A stretch of DNA of 64,000 nucleotides from Daldinia sp. FL1419. Lineage: Eukaryota; Ascomycota; Sordariomycetes; Xylariales; Hypoxylaceae. The translations under genes were made by a program, and so were the position numbers. Below the pieces are notes generated by a model. The model saw nothing but the letters and a program-made list of their open reading frames with translations, was not told the DNA's origin and made no database searches. The DNA lies in the NCBI GenBank assembly GCA_025201765.1, contig MU623381.1:1-64000 (forward strand), given 5' to 3'. Shown here one piece after another: positions 22,706 to 34,913 of this stretch. Position 1 is the stretch's first letter; each line of letters begins with the position of its first letter.

Positions 22706-23612
22706 ATGGCTCACCAATCTACAACCACTACTCCCCCGGCGGAAGAACCTCAAATTGAAGTCATTGACCGCGAAGAGGATATAATTGCTGGATTTGACTG
22801 TGCCTGCAACGCCTTCGGTGATCAGGTCCGCGATACTCTTTGGATAGCCATGAATCCTGGATGGGATACGCGCGAGGGTAGATCTCGCGCGGCGGCAAAA
22901 TTGGTCGAGAAATGGCGCAACATCACATACGATAGCCGAGGAAACGCAAACACCATTTTCCTCAAAGCCACTGTTTCCGATCAGGGACGACCAGTTGTAG
23001 CTGGCTTCGCCGTCTGGGACCAGTTATCAATGGTTGAAGGTCAGGGTGAACAGCCGCCAGACGACCAACGTATAGCTTCGGATATTGCAGCGCTTTACCC
23101 CAATGACGAAGTAGAGCAGCGTTACCTTTACCAAGTGATGCGTTCATTTGTAAAACGTCGCGTTGAGGTTGTTAAAGAAAAGACGACGTCCCAGCCACCG
23201 GCAGTGATGCATCTCCGCTCATGCTCAGTCGATCCAGCTTTCCAACGAAGGGGGATCGCACTAAAACTAGTTCAATGGGGCCTTGATGAAGCGCAACGCC
23301 GAGGCGGTTTAGAGGCTATTACAGAAGCATCGAGTAGTACGTATATCCTATTTGATACCTGATATGTACACGGACACTCAAGTCCCCTCCCCTCCTCCTC
23401 CCCCCCGTTCCCTCAAAATTGAATACACCAGTCTTGATAGGATACGTGATTTTTTGTAAACAAGCACTAACATGTAATCAGTGGGGAGGCAAGTCTACTC
23501 ACGTCTAGGATTTCGTGGTGATAGCGCGGACATGGAATATCTAGTGGATAGCGAATTCATCTCGCGAGAGAGGCCCCCTAACCTTTTTATGCGCACTGGA
23601 AGCAACCAATAA
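22706..23612 (+). CDS. GNAT-family acetyltransferase
   Basis: Two exons, 22706-23336 and 23482-23612, give 253 residues. The intron (145 bp) has a GTACGT donor, a CACTAAC branch site and a CAG acceptor. The acetyl-CoA-binding motif A is clear as the SCSVDPAFQRRGIALKLVQWG stretch (Q/R-x-x-G-x-G/A). It is followed after the splice by MGRQVYSRLGF, the family's usual final helix-strand. The N-terminal 30 residues are Thr/Pro/Glu-rich and probably disordered. Such fungal proteins acetylate small amines or protein lysines. The substrate is unknown. Without the second exon the protein would lack the last strand, which supports the splice. Confidence 0.88.
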
Positions 23613-24022
23613 TTGCAGTATTTATCTTAAACAGCGCTTCAATTATACGAACACATATACTCCGCCTAAAAGGGATGCCTTGTGCCTGTACTTCGATGCG
23701 TTAAGAAGCCCAGTTAAGCTATACCCAAGACCGACCTTCTGAATAGGAACAATAGGTAATTTGATTTTTGGAGAATACAATTCTTGAACTGCAAAAGATA
23801 TATATGATTAAAGCCAATAAGATTGTTTATTAGCAGAGAGAAAATAATTAACTTCATATAGAACAATTTTCTGTTTTGTAGGATGATAAAAGACGTAGAG
23901 TAGTCGCAGTTCTTTTTCGCTTCGTGACTAAATAACCTCAAATACCCGTATGATAATCCCATTAAAACGCTAAATTCAGATTATTTCCTTTGCCGACACT
24001 TTCTTTTCCAATTTCCGTCGCA
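23613..24022. other. intergenic region
   Basis: AT-rich between 23750 and 23890. No gene seen. The end is the leader of the kinesin-like gene. Confidence 0.5.
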
Positions 24023-25657
24023 ATGGGTGATAGAATTATAAGCACTGAAGAACGCGTCAAGAACCTTGAAACGATACTCCTCATCTTCATAGAATCACAG
24101 TTAACGACTTTCCAACAAATACCCGACGAGATATCAAAGACTAGAGAGGTAATCTTGACCCTTTTGGAAGGGAATCAAAGTATAGTAAGCCCTAGTCCAG
24201 CCCCGGGTCCTGGGGGCTACACCGGGAATAGTGAAGGCTCCACCCTCACTGTTCACAGCGAACTCCCTGGTGATAATAGCCATAGCGAGCAGAGTTCCAA
24301 TATGACTGTCTATGGCACTGAAGTCTCTGATCAAGCTATAAGCGAAGCTAAAGCCCAAAGTGAAACCAAAATCGAGGAGCTGAATGCCCAAATAAGTTCC
24401 AGAGACGAAACAATTACCCAGCTTCGGAGGCAAGTTGAAGAATTTAAGGCCGAACTCGAAGAGCAAAGACGCAGAAACCGATCTCTTGTTCAGAGCATTC
24501 GAGATATCCAAGGTAACATCAGGGTTTTATGTAGAATTCGACCCCCTTCAAACGGCACCCCACAAGAAGATCTGGTGGATTGGGGCCCGCAAGAGAAAGG
24601 AGACACATCACAGTACTGGGGGAAAATCAAGATTCCTACTTTCCGTACAAATGTTCAGGGGTCAAGAGTCCCAGGCCCTCCCAAAATCTACGATTTCGAA
24701 CGTATCTTTAGCCCAACGGATACCAATCTAGATATCTTCAATCATGTTAAGGACCTTTTTAAATCCGCAATGGAAGGCCAAAGAATCTTACTGTTTGGCT
24801 ACGGGCAGACCGGTTCCGGAAAGACATATACTCTTGGCAACCTGGATGCTACCGGTGGTGATGAGCACGGACTTATTCCACGTGCCATGGGTTTGTTATT
24901 CGTTATCCAGGAAAGAGATAAAAGCGAATTTCAATACGAATTTACGTTGGGCATCATAGAAGTTTACCAGAACAAGTCTTTTGATCTTCTGCAAGCATCT
25001 CGGGATAAGTTCAGAGGAGAACATGTTCGAATCGGTACGAATCAAAAGCTGAGACTGGAAAACTGGGACAAAGCTTTGGAGCTCATCGTAGAATCATTCA
25101 AGTACAGAGCGACATCAGAAACCAGTGGTAACAGTGCGAGTTCTCGCTCGCATTTGATCGTATCAATTGAGATCAAGAGGACGGCGCTGAACGGGGAAAC
25201 CAGGACTGGAACTCTCAATATCGTCGACCTTGCGGGAAGCGAACGGCCAAATGCGATGGGACTGACAGGTGATCTTCACAGGGAAGGGACCGAAATTAAT
25301 GCCTCGCTAATGAGCTTAAACAAACTGATTACTTCCTTGGGCAAAGGTGAGCCCGTTGTCTACGACACGGAGCTCTTACGCGTATTAAGGCCCTCGATTA
25401 CAACCGGGACAAAGATCGTCATGTTTGTTATGGTCAGCCCCTTGAAGAAAGACCAAGAGACTTCTTTCCAAACCCTCGACAGAGGACAGGAAGCCGCATC
25501 CGCAAGAGTGAACCGTGTGGGATCAACTCTAGGGGGGGTCGGTCGCGGAAGAGGTGTATCTCCGGCGGGAGCCGGGCCCTCGTCGAGAGGCGGCCCTTCG
25601 AGAGGTACTTCAAGAGGTGGTCCTTTGTCAAGAGGAGGTTTATCGCGTGGTAGGTAG
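24023..25657 (+). CDS. divergent kinesin-14-like protein with Arg/Gly-rich tail
   Basis: Intronless gene for 544 residues, taking the first ATG at 24023. An N-terminal Ser/Pro region is followed by a coiled coil of about 65 residues (near 105-165). Then comes a kinesin-14 neck signature (QSIRDIQGNIRVLCRIRPP) leading straight into the motor. The P-loop GYGQTGSGKT starts at Gly259, switch I (NSASSRSH) is near 369 and switch II (DLAGSE) near 400, so nucleotide hydrolysis motifs are intact. The microtubule-binding L12/alpha5 region is altered: the usual YRNSKLT is YDTELLR, and the following NSLGG is replaced by PSITTG. The last 40 residues are rich in SRGG and GRG repeats, unlike the minus-end motors Kar3/Ncd. 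The coiled coil is short for a cargo stalk. A minus-end motor role is inferred only. It may be a non-motile paralogue. Confidence 0.85.
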   Translation: MGDRIISTEERVKNLETILLIFIESQLTTFQQIPDEISKTREVILTLLEGNQSIVSPSPAPGPGGYTGNSEGSTLTVHSELPGDNSHSEQSSNMTVYGTEVSDQAISEAKAQSETKIEELNAQISSRDETITQLRRQVEEFKAELEEQRRRNRSLVQSIRDIQGNIRVLCRIRPPSNGTPQEDLVDWGPQEKGDTSQYWGKIKIPTFRTNVQGSRVPGPPKIYDFERIFSPTDTNLDIFNHVKDLFKSAMEGQRILLFGYGQTGSGKTYTLGNLDATGGDEHGLIPRAMGLLFVIQERDKSEFQYEFTLGIIEVYQNKSFDLLQASRDKFRGEHVRIGTNQKLRLENWDKALELIVESFKYRATSETSGNSASSRSHLIVSIEIKRTALNGETRTGTLNIVDLAGSERPNAMGLTGDLHREGTEINASLMSLNKLITSLGKGEPVVYDTELLRVLRPSITTGTKIVMFVMVSPLKKDQETSFQTLDRGQEAASARVNRVGSTLGGVGRGRGVSPAGAGPSSRGGPSRGTSRGGPLSRGGLSRGR

Positions 25658-26115
25658 GTTTTAGTTGAGGAAAGAAAACATATCATCTTGCTCTCAAGAT
25701 TTATGGGCTTAGGTCCCGATATTAATCGACTTTCTGGCTATGCGGAAAGGCCGTATTACGAGTCAATAGGTTACAATACCTTAGACTAAGTACCTAGGTA
25801 GGTAGTTGAATAGCTACCTATAGAAACAAAGTATTAAAACTTAACATACGCGAACTCCATGTTTTAACCCCAAAAGAAACATCAACTGCTTTTTAGCTCA
25901 CAGGTTACTAACTGCACCTTAGTTAAATGTCTTCTGCTTGCCTAGGTATAATGCCCTTTGTTACTTTTTCTTTATCCATAAACTCCTTTGCCATACCATC
26001 CCGTCCGTAGATAGTCCATTCCCTCTATTATAGCACCCATTACCACTCGCAAGATACATAACCACTATAATTCAACTACAAGACCAATCAACCCTATATA
26101 TCAGCTAACCATGAC
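25658..26115. other. intergenic region between kinesin-like and peroxidase genes
   Basis: Convergent 3' ends. TACCTAGGTAGGTAG lies near 25790-25806. No gene seen. Confidence 0.5.
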
Positions 26116-27125
26116 CTAAGAGAATGCCTCTGTAATGACACTAGAACAGTCTGTCAAGCTAGCCTCGTCGTTGCCGAGTAAACTTAGCTTCTCCATCCTA
26201 CGTAGGAAAAGTTAGCGATTATGTTGATATTAAATGTCTGAAAAAGGGGGACAAGAGAAAACTTACGCTGGTACAAAAGCGGCAGCCCCTGAAATAATAG
26301 CAGTTAGTAAAGTTCCCTCTCAGAGGCCATTGCGAGACAAAAAGACAAGATTGAAGAACATACAGGCTTCGGCGTCAGCTCCAAAAGCGTTCCAGTCTGA
26401 GCTTGTTTCTGTTGAATTGCTTAGGAATTTGTCGCTGTTCAAACTTGTAGGAGCGCTTCCGTCCGCAGTCTCAGTGTAGAAGTTGGTGTCCATCTCCTGC
26501 ACCGTCGTATCAAGCGCATTCCCATTCAGGTCCTTAGCCGCGCTGTGTGCTCCCACCAAAGCCACCAGCTCTTTAACCGTGAATCCTTTCGCCTTAAACG
26601 CGGCCACTGAGGTTGAAGCATTGGCGTTTGGGCTGATCAACTGGCCCGTCGGGTTCGGTTCGGATGAATCTACTCTGCCGACTTTGACGGATATCGCAGG
26701 TAAGCCTGGACAGGCTGCTATTCCGTAGGCTGGTGTTGAATGTCTGTGTAAGCTAGGGAGAATAGCAAAGGGGTATTGGTTAAGATCTTACCGGCAGCGA
26801 ACTGAATTAAATCTGCAGTGCCAACACCAAACTGTGTCGCTTTATCACCCAACGTTGCACATATATCAACCATCTGAGCGTTTTCGCCACGATCCGTGCA
26901 TTCGCCCGCCAATATGACCGAGCCATCGCAGGCGCCGGGAAAGCAGTCGTGGAAGGCTAGTCGAATTGCCGCACGAGCGTTATCAGTACACTTCCCGCCA
27001 CCGTCCAAGAAGGTCTCCTTCAAGTCTGTGGCAACTTCCGTCCATACAGCTGGGCATTGCGCTTGAGCAAGACCACTAGTAGCTACGAGAGTCATAAGTA
27101 GTACTTTCAACCTGAATGAATCCAT
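26116..27125 (-). CDS. secreted class II haem peroxidase
   Basis: Four exons (27125-26792, 26729-26364, 26288-26267, 26197-26116) give 267 residues. Introns are 62, 75 and 69 bp, with TACTAAC and CTAAC branch sites in the last two. The third exon is only 22 bases and encodes the WAAAFVPA link. The signal peptide is about 1-22. The distal haem pocket is RLAFHDC with Arg55 and His59, followed by DGSVIL. The proximal His is His173 in ELVALVGAHSAAK. The end MEKLSLLG is typical of class II fungal peroxidases. The protein oxidises phenols or other donors with H2O2 outside the cell. At 267 residues it is shorter than basidiomycete lignin or manganese peroxidases (about 340-370), so it belongs with short ascomycete generic peroxidases. 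I cannot see a clear Mn site or surface catalytic Trp. Confidence 0.9.
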
Positions 27126-29283
27126 AGTGAAGTTTTGTTCGTAGATAGTGTGGTAAAGGGTTCTGAAGACGGTATAATTGTTGATAGAGAGTTGTAGACG
27201 GAAGGGAAGTCGAAAGATAGGAGAGACGAGAGAAGACTGATGAGTTACTATTCATTTTGGAAAATGGCTGACGATCTTCTCATACTTATATGTAAATATT
27301 CTACCCAAAGTATGCTCCTAATCAAAGCTGCGATACTACGACCCCGGAGTTGTGAAAAATCGTATCAAACGACCCTGCATATGAGCAGCTAGTCTGATGT
27401 CGCCTCGAGACCCTTCCAGGATATCTCCCCGGGAAGCATCCGCAAAGGGGTGCAAAATGCCCAGACGTCAATGGAGCCACGCAAGCAGCAACAAGGGAGA
27501 AGCCAAGACATTAAACTATATTTAACACTTCTTAATAGAAGCGACTTAGCTAACTGATTTCGAAGAGCCTTTTTCTTCTGATACAGAAACCTATACGCTG
27601 AAATAAAGGAGTATATACGCCCGCCGTTTACGTCCAGTACTTACACCCATTGTTAACACCTGCTATTTACACCAGTCAACGAAGATGCAGAGCATGTAAA
27701 TCATCGAACCAAGAGTAAGGACGACGCAAAACTCACGCCTTCCTGTATCCCGTGTATGTAAATGATCAAACCAATCCTAGGGTCGATCATAGTCTTGTCA
27801 CTATCGTGAGGATGATCCACAAGGAGACCTCTAAACTGTAAAAGGAAAAATCAGTACGGCACTAAGAGACATCGTTATGTTGTGTAGTTCTCTGGCCAAT
27901 AGTAAGAGTATAAGCTCGCGCGTGATGGATATCTAGATGTTCCTACCAATACGACGTGCTTACGACGACAAAATGGAACGCATCTACCGTCGGTTCCTAC
28001 GAGCCGCGCTTAGACTCTTTACGTGGGGAACGTTTCTAACCTCACACAAGGGTCCCTCCAGAGCCTCTAGCGCCATGTTACCTCGCGGCTGGAGTCACCT
28101 GGAGTAGGTAAGGATCGTCCCAATCCCCTAGCACTCAAAAGCCGAACGCGTATTAATGAAACAGTTTTCGCCTGATCATTAAAGAGACGAGGAGACGTAC
28201 ATACATACAGGCCCATCAGTAGGGCTTGTGCTAAACCTCGCAGGCGCTCCTGAACCCGGTTAAGGATTTTCTAGGTCGTTATAAGATTCATTACGTACTG
28301 CCGTATTTGGTTGCGTTCGCGATGTATCACAGCGGGAATATATCACGCTGATATCTACATCAACAGGGGGGAAACGATATCTTACCCGGTACTCCACTAG
28401 AGAAGCTGTAAATAGCTGTAGCAGGCCATTGAGGATCGAGCACTGCCATCACAAATATCGTGTTCCAGGAGGGGAATTTTGAGCGGCCGCATGTAGTCCG
28501 ATCCTACCTGGCATATCGTCTAATGTCTTCGAGGTTGAAGTATTCGTCATCATACTCGTTATCCCTTAAACCCTCTACACGAGCGGACGGGGTTTGAACT
28601 TTAGTTGCGCGAGATATATCTCTAGTGGATTTGAAATTTCACCGAGAAGGTATTTTACATATCCCGCCTTGTCAAGTTGTATTGCATATAATATAGAGTT
28701 ATTAAGAGATCATGGGGTTAGGGTTGACGAATGCTTTCATGACAACTGTTCTATTATAGGATAACTAATTAGGTAGTAACTAGAAGAACACGAGATTAGC
28801 TTGCAAAGAGCAAAATGAAGAGAAGTTGGCCGATCATAGACTGTCTTTAGTCTCAACAAAGTTAAACGAAGTAGGAAGAAGGCTTCGTCCGTAAATTTCC
28901 ACAAACTCTTAACGAAGGGCTTGGCTGTAATTCTGTGTTAAACTTCGTCCGAACCCGCAGTTCATTATCCTCCTCACAGAGAAGAGCATGATTATTATCA
29001 GTTGCGACCTGATTGCCCAATGCGAAGGGCTTCGGTCCCGGCCCCTGGGGCTATGGCTCGTGCAGAAGCGGCAGCCCTAATTTCAGCTCTGGTCTCAGCC
29101 AATCAATTCTTATCTGATCCATGAGTAGATCTCTTCATGCACTCCGAATCGTTCGAGGTGCCGAGGGGTAAAAGTTAAGAACTAAGGCCACTTTCTGCGC
29201 AAAAGGGCTTAACTATTAGATAATTGTTAGATAAGTAACATATCATGCTCTTCAAGATGCATGAAGCAAATAATTTCAAGACA

Positions 29284-29308
29284 TTAACTAAACTAAACTA
29301 AACTAAAC
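29284..29308 (+). repeat. (TAAAC)n tract
   Basis: Four to five tandem copies of the five-base unit ACTAA/TAAAC. Confidence 0.85.
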
Positions 29309-30043
29309 TCGTAATATAATTTTACCCATAAACCCATAACCTATAATAATTAATAGAACAACTAGGAGTTACGTCGGATGGAATATCCACTTGACTAAAA
29401 GGTAATTGCGTTATAAGCAGAATTGTTATAACAGTAGTTATATACTCCATGCAACAAGTTACTATTAATGCTAAGAAAACAATTTTCTCTCTCTCTTTCG
29501 GTCCCGCAAAGAACATTTGAAGCAAGCAGTTTGAGAAATTCTCTTATGGTAACATCAAAAGGGTCAAAAGGGACCTCCCGTCCTTGGCGTGCAGTTAAAG
29601 AATTCAGGGGCAAGCCTATAACTACAGTTGTTACGTAAAGTGGTAAGTGGTACGCGTCCCTGCAGAAATTAGACTAGTCAGGTACCGCACAGAGCCACAA
29701 AGAGCCACAAAGAGCCGCATATTAACACCAGCCAATCGATTCCGACTATTTTTTTTCTATGTACTTTTGACATTATCTTGTCATGTAACACACCTGCTCG
29801 GTCCCTCACATATCGTTCCGTTCGTACAGACGGCAATGCAATCTTTCTCTTCCGATAGAGTTCCTTGCAATATTATTCGTTTCTATTTCCGATGTTTGAT
29901 ATCAAAAAGCAACGAGATTTTGTCGTGTGAAACCTGACAATAAGACCTTGTCAACCACAAACTGAACGGTGGACACTCACTACAAACTGATACCTAGGTA
30001 CCTAGGTAGGTAAGTATCAATACGGTTCTAACACTTTTCAGCA

Positions 30044-30421
30044 ATGAGATATTCGAGTCAAATATTGTCTACTGCCGAACATTGGGAAGAATACCCTTCA
30101 AGACAGCCAAGTTGGGCCGCCCTAGTTGCGGATATCGACACCGACGCGGATTCGTACTTTTTCGATCACACTCCACGAAATGATCTACCACTTCCCCAGA
30201 AACAGCTATTTTCCAAGTGTAGATTATGTAACGATGCCATTACGTGGATGCGCATCGATAACTTTTTACATGCGTCTTCGCTAGATAAAGCGTGCCCCCA
30301 GCTTTCCAAGCCCGATGACAGCAGTCAAAGAAGATCGTCGAGACGCGTAGACAAATGTACGGTGACTGTAATGGCGACGGTAATGTTTACGTCCATTAGG
30401 GGTTTTGTGCTACCCGAGTAG
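30044..30421 (+). CDS. hypothetical small protein
   Basis: A 125-residue open frame beginning with ATG shortly after an AG-ended pyrimidine tract. A CRLCNDAITW patch near 62-71 could be half of a zinc-binding motif but has no partner. The C-terminal Met/Val/Thr run (TVTVMATVMF) is hydrophobic. No family is recognised, and the only support is a readable frame in a gene-poor stretch. Confidence 0.25.
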   Translation: MRYSSQILSTAEHWEEYPSRQPSWAALVADIDTDADSYFFDHTPRNDLPLPQKQLFSKCRLCNDAITWMRIDNFLHASSLDKACPQLSKPDDSSQRRSSRRVDKCTVTVMATVMFTSIRGFVLPE

Positions 30422-31846
30422 TAGTAGCAGTACATATGGAACCTAGAAACATACGGAGAAAGGAATTCGACGTCCGGCCCCAAAATTGGTAGGAATTTTT
30501 GGCGTTGTAGAGTCTTGAAACCTACCTACAGATACAACAAGTACCCCTGACGATGAATTTGAAGACCTCATAGATTCAAGTCAATAATCTAGATGGATAA
30601 AGCCAAAATCTATTTATCTTCCACGTTGATTAGTGTGTCGAGTTGAATTTATCATACGACGCTGGAGAACTTCGGGATACTCTAAACGCATCATTAAGAA
30701 TTATAACAGCAGTTGGTTATATCTTACGAGGTATAGTGCTATGAGAACCCGATTTCAACGCTCCGAGATTCAATTAAATTTATTTCAGCATTCACGGGAC
30801 GCGCCCGTGTCATATTCCGCAAATGACTGCCATAGGAATTCTATAACAAGATCAGTCCGAGAAAGGAGTTGGCCTTGTTAAATTACCCAGCTACCAAGTA
30901 ACTAACCTGTAAACGTTCAGTTTTCCTCAAGGTAAAACCCATTGCTTTACAATGCTCTACTTAAAACTGGACAAAATTTCTAGGCAAATAGGATTGCATT
31001 ATATCTTACCTACCTATTATACTGCTAAGAGTTAGGTAATCTCGCAGAATTCCAAGTTAGCAACCGAAAGCTATAAACTGCCCCTTTATTGGGTAGCCAT
31101 GTACCTATACCCGTGTCCGAGCTTGGTCGACCGAGTTTGCCAATATCATCCCTGAAGTGATACGTATAGACCTTTCTAAGTTTCAATCCATTGACTTCAA
31201 TAGAAGTACCTAGAAATACGCGTCGATATATTTTTCACGATCCAATAGGATAATATACCGGTCCCTACTTAGACGTAATACGAGAAAGGGGCTTATTAAG
31301 ACGTCATTGCGTTGCATATACGCATTATTCCTAGCGTTGTAAGCCACCTTGAACAGTGTTAGTTACGCCTCTTAGCCTTCGGTAAACGCTTACGTACCTC
31401 TTGCATAGGCGCTTCGCGAGAGGGTGTAAAAGCTGTTGTGAGGCTCCTATCTTCATATTTCATATTTCGATACCGAAAATACGATGGATTACTACGCCTA
31501 GAATTTGAAGCTCTCAATATCCTTGACTACGTCAATTCATAAAGATCACCCAAAACACGCCTCGCACTCGATGAAATATCGAAAAATGCCACAATAGACA
31601 CTCTGCATACTGTGAATTGTTCATCGATTTAGGTTTATATAAACCCTAATTCTATCCGTAAAGCAGAAACAATATGCGTACGCGCAACGAATTCTCCCCC
31701 GCAACCCTCAAGGTTCCGACGAACACACCCTCGAACTCTGTGGGATATCCATTTCCTCGACCATTCGTCGAGTTTGTACGTGCGCCCCTCTATTCATACT
31801 TCGTTCTTCACCGACCCAAAGTTAAAATTCGGGCCTAGGAGGCCGC

Positions 31847-32526
31847 TTAGACGGCGTGCTTCTTGAGGAGCGCAACGAGCGCGTTAGGGTTGGCGCCGAC
31901 GAGCTTCTCGGCGGGCGTCAACTCGCCGTCCTTGAAGAGTAGAAAGGTGGGCATGGCGGTGATACCAAGCTCCTGGGCTAGGTCGGGTAGGTCATCGACG
32001 TCGATCTTGGCGAAGTGGATGTCCTTGAACTGCTCATCGTTGGAGTGGCTATAATTATATCCAATTAGCAATGCCGTTGCCCATAATCGGGGAGCGAACT
32101 AGGAATGGGATGGGGAGGTGTGAGTTCGGCGCATAGTAAAGGTTGCGCCTTATTCGTGAGGGATTTCGGGGATAAAACTTACTTGGCTAGGATGGGAGCA
32201 ATAGCCTTGCAAGGGCCACACCAGGTAGCAAAGCAGTCAAGTAGGACGACCTTGTTATTCTTGACGGCTTCCTTGAAGGAGTCGGCACTTTACGCAATGT
32301 TAGTAATGTCTGTCTTGATATATAAGGATATATCATTTTGGAGGTACGGGAACTTGTAGCATCATAAATAGAGCGGGGTACATATTCAGCAGCCTCTTTT
32401 TTATATGGTCTCGAGAAGGGAGGAAGGGAGGAAGGGAGGAAGGGAAGAAGGGGAGAATGGGGGAAAGATCTTTGGAAACGCAAAACACAATAGTGCGACT
32501 TACGTTTGGTAGTTGTGTACAGCCAT
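31847..32526 (-). CDS. thioredoxin
   Basis: Three exons, 32526-32504, 32287-32183 and 32048-31847, give 109 residues, the usual size of a cytosolic thioredoxin. The active site WCGPC is at 30-34. The cis-Pro is in TAMPTFLLFKDG and the C-terminal helix ends LLKKHAV. Introns are 216 bp (TACTAAC branch) and 134 bp. The first intron carries the GGAA microsatellite. The protein reduces disulfides in peroxiredoxins, ribonucleotide reductase and PAPS reductase with electrons from thioredoxin reductase. No targeting peptide is present, so it acts in cytosol or nucleus. Confidence 0.96.
32413..32455 (+). repeat. (GGAA)n-type microsatellite in thioredoxin intron 1
   Basis: Imperfect GGGAGGAA tandem, purine-only on this strand. 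It lies wholly inside the first intron of the thioredoxin gene. Confidence 0.9.
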
Positions 32527-34913
32527 TCTGGGCAACGTAGTATGGAATTGCTTCAAAGATGAAATTTGCGACGGTCTGTATAATGATTGCCTAAAAGTAG
32601 ACGGGACTGCACGGAATAAGTTTCTTGACATGGAGGGGAAAAATTGATTTGGCAAGCGGGAAAAAGACGCGGGGTGTTTGGTGGGTTTTATGTTGTCTTG
32701 TAGTAGTCTATCTCTTAAAAGTTAAGGGTATATTAGCTTCTAAAGAACGGGAAGGAAGGATAAGGCTAAACGCCAAGACAGGTAATTGTAAGCTTGGAGG
32801 GCTTACCTTAGGCGTACATTATAGCACCTTTTAGGACCTACCTTCTAAGTAATCCATGCGAATTGAGCTCGCAGTGCAAATTGCTTGCTAGCTGATGATG
32901 TAAAATTTGATTTGTCAGTAGGTCTTTATGACGTGATTTTTACCCTTTTTTTAGTTAAAGACCCGATGTTACTTGTGGCTTACAATTCATCTTTAGACCA
33001 AGTCTGCAGGTCTCGTGGCGTTTGCACCAGCTAAAAGCTGAAAGATTAGTATGATCTATAATATTTCCCCGATTACCGTTGACCCGATTCCATAGGTAAC
33101 AATACCTATTCCAAATAGGTACCCATTCCGTAATAGCACTGTTTATTAATAACCAACCTACAGGTTTGCTACCTACGTCCTCGGGATTTGTAACACCGTA
33201 AATAAACGATAAAAAGGGAGAGAGGCCTACCACGTGGTAATACATAGGTAGTCTTGTACGTCACTTTAAAATAGAATTAACTAACCTTTAATAATACCCG
33301 ACACGTCACAATTCGAATGATACCTCTCTGCATGGTCGACCAAATTCCAAATCATCTTACCGCATACCCGTCACCCTTCAGGTTACACCAAAAAGTGCTG
33401 ATGCACAGAAAACCAAAACCAGGCGTCCGGGTTCGCGAGCTCTCCATCAAGGGTAGGGAATATCGCAGTGGGTACGTATTGTTGATTAACTATATAAGAT
33501 TTATTTCTGCTTTGGTCGAACACGTATTATAATCACCAGTCAAGTTAGAATCTTTGTACTGTACCCAAGGCTTACCTGTTGTATATATATAATTCCTTGA
33601 GATTGAATAAGTGATTTGATGGAATGGCGGGGAATACGAAATTGATAAGAGTTTATATCACGTCACAAGTAGAAGTAGAGGTTAAGTAACTAACCGGTTA
33701 ACCATTTCTGCAAATCTACTACTTCCGCTTCCTCACTTCCTATTATCTTAGCTCTCCATCAAGGAATTACTTCGAAAGGAATTACTTCGAAACGATTTTT
33801 CTTCTCTTGCTCGCGAATCTACAAGCACTATACTTCATACATGTACACGCAATGTGACCAACCTAAACTCCGACGATAAGGGCAGGGCAAGGGTATAAAA
33901 CGGCCCAAGTCGACCTCGCAGATATTTCCGAACACCTCTAGTTTGATTCGAACAACCAAATTTTTTTTCCCGATCCTGAACACCTGTTTCCCTTGCCTGC
34001 TCGCCAACTTGGGCCTCTTCACCCAAGCATGTCTATTTGAAAACCGGAAAACACATCGCGGTTGGATTAGCTAGTAACTTCCGGTAATCTCCCACATGGA
34101 CATGCTAGTAACATAAACAATTCCATGAGAAAATTATGGACTTAATGCACTTGCCTAGCATTGCACGAATCCTTGGTCCTGCCCAAGAGGTGTAAATTCG
34201 AATAGACCGAAGTACAAGCTACCGAAATTTAGATCGGCCAGTGTACAAGAGAAAACATCTATGCATCATTGTGGGCGTCTCTCTGGACGCCTTATAAACC
34301 CCTGCGCGGCAGCAGAATATGAGTGGTATCAAAAACAGATAACAAGCCGCGTGCAATAAAAAACATAAACCCCTGTGGTATCGCAGTATATCGGGAATAA
34401 AAAGAAAACAAAGCCATATTTTACCCATCCTCCACATGTTTCTGCAAATATGAAGCAAAGAAGTCGATAGGGCCATATCATATACCATAAAATTGGTATG
34501 TATATTGATGAGAAGGCGTCGAATTTGACTATGTAGTCAAGCTGAGATCATATGGACGCAAGGGGTTTCGGTTGTCCTGGTTGACCCTGAAATGGTGGGA
34601 GTGCTCTGATCATTAAGCCAGGAGATAGACCAGATGCTTTTATGTCTTTTCAAATGTTTTTGGTTTTTTTTTAAAAAAAAAATCTGAAACATGAAAAGAA
34701 AGGCTGTAATGAATGAATGAGGTCGGTATCTGAGATAACAAGGGAATGTTAAATGAATGTGGTTAAGTTGGCTGACTTTGGTTTTGCGCAAATAATAGGG
34801 AAGGGAAAATGAATGTTAATCGTATCTCCTGGCTTAAATCGTGCGCCCGTTTCGTGCTGAAATATTTGGGCTCAAGTAACGTCAACCCACTCGATCCTGA
34901 TTAGCGCATATCA
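32527..34913. other. gene-free stretch
   Basis: Upstream of thioredoxin and downstream of the large basic protein. Short frames only. A T9/A9 palindromic run lies near 34665-34682. An AAGGAATTACTTCGAAA direct repeat lies near 33762-33791. I see no gene. Confidence 0.5.

Larger units (their letters stand above)
27126..31846. other. 4.7-kb gene-poor region
   Basis: Only one doubtful small frame (30044-30421, listed separately). Other contents are two similar ATGTAAAT(C/G)ATC(G/A)AACCA words near 27695 and 27755, a (TAAAC)n tract at 29284-29308, repeated AGAGCCACAA words near 29694-29715, and TACCTAGGTACCTAGGTAGG near 29991-30010. No transposase, RNA gene or conserved domain was recognised. Confidence 0.5.
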
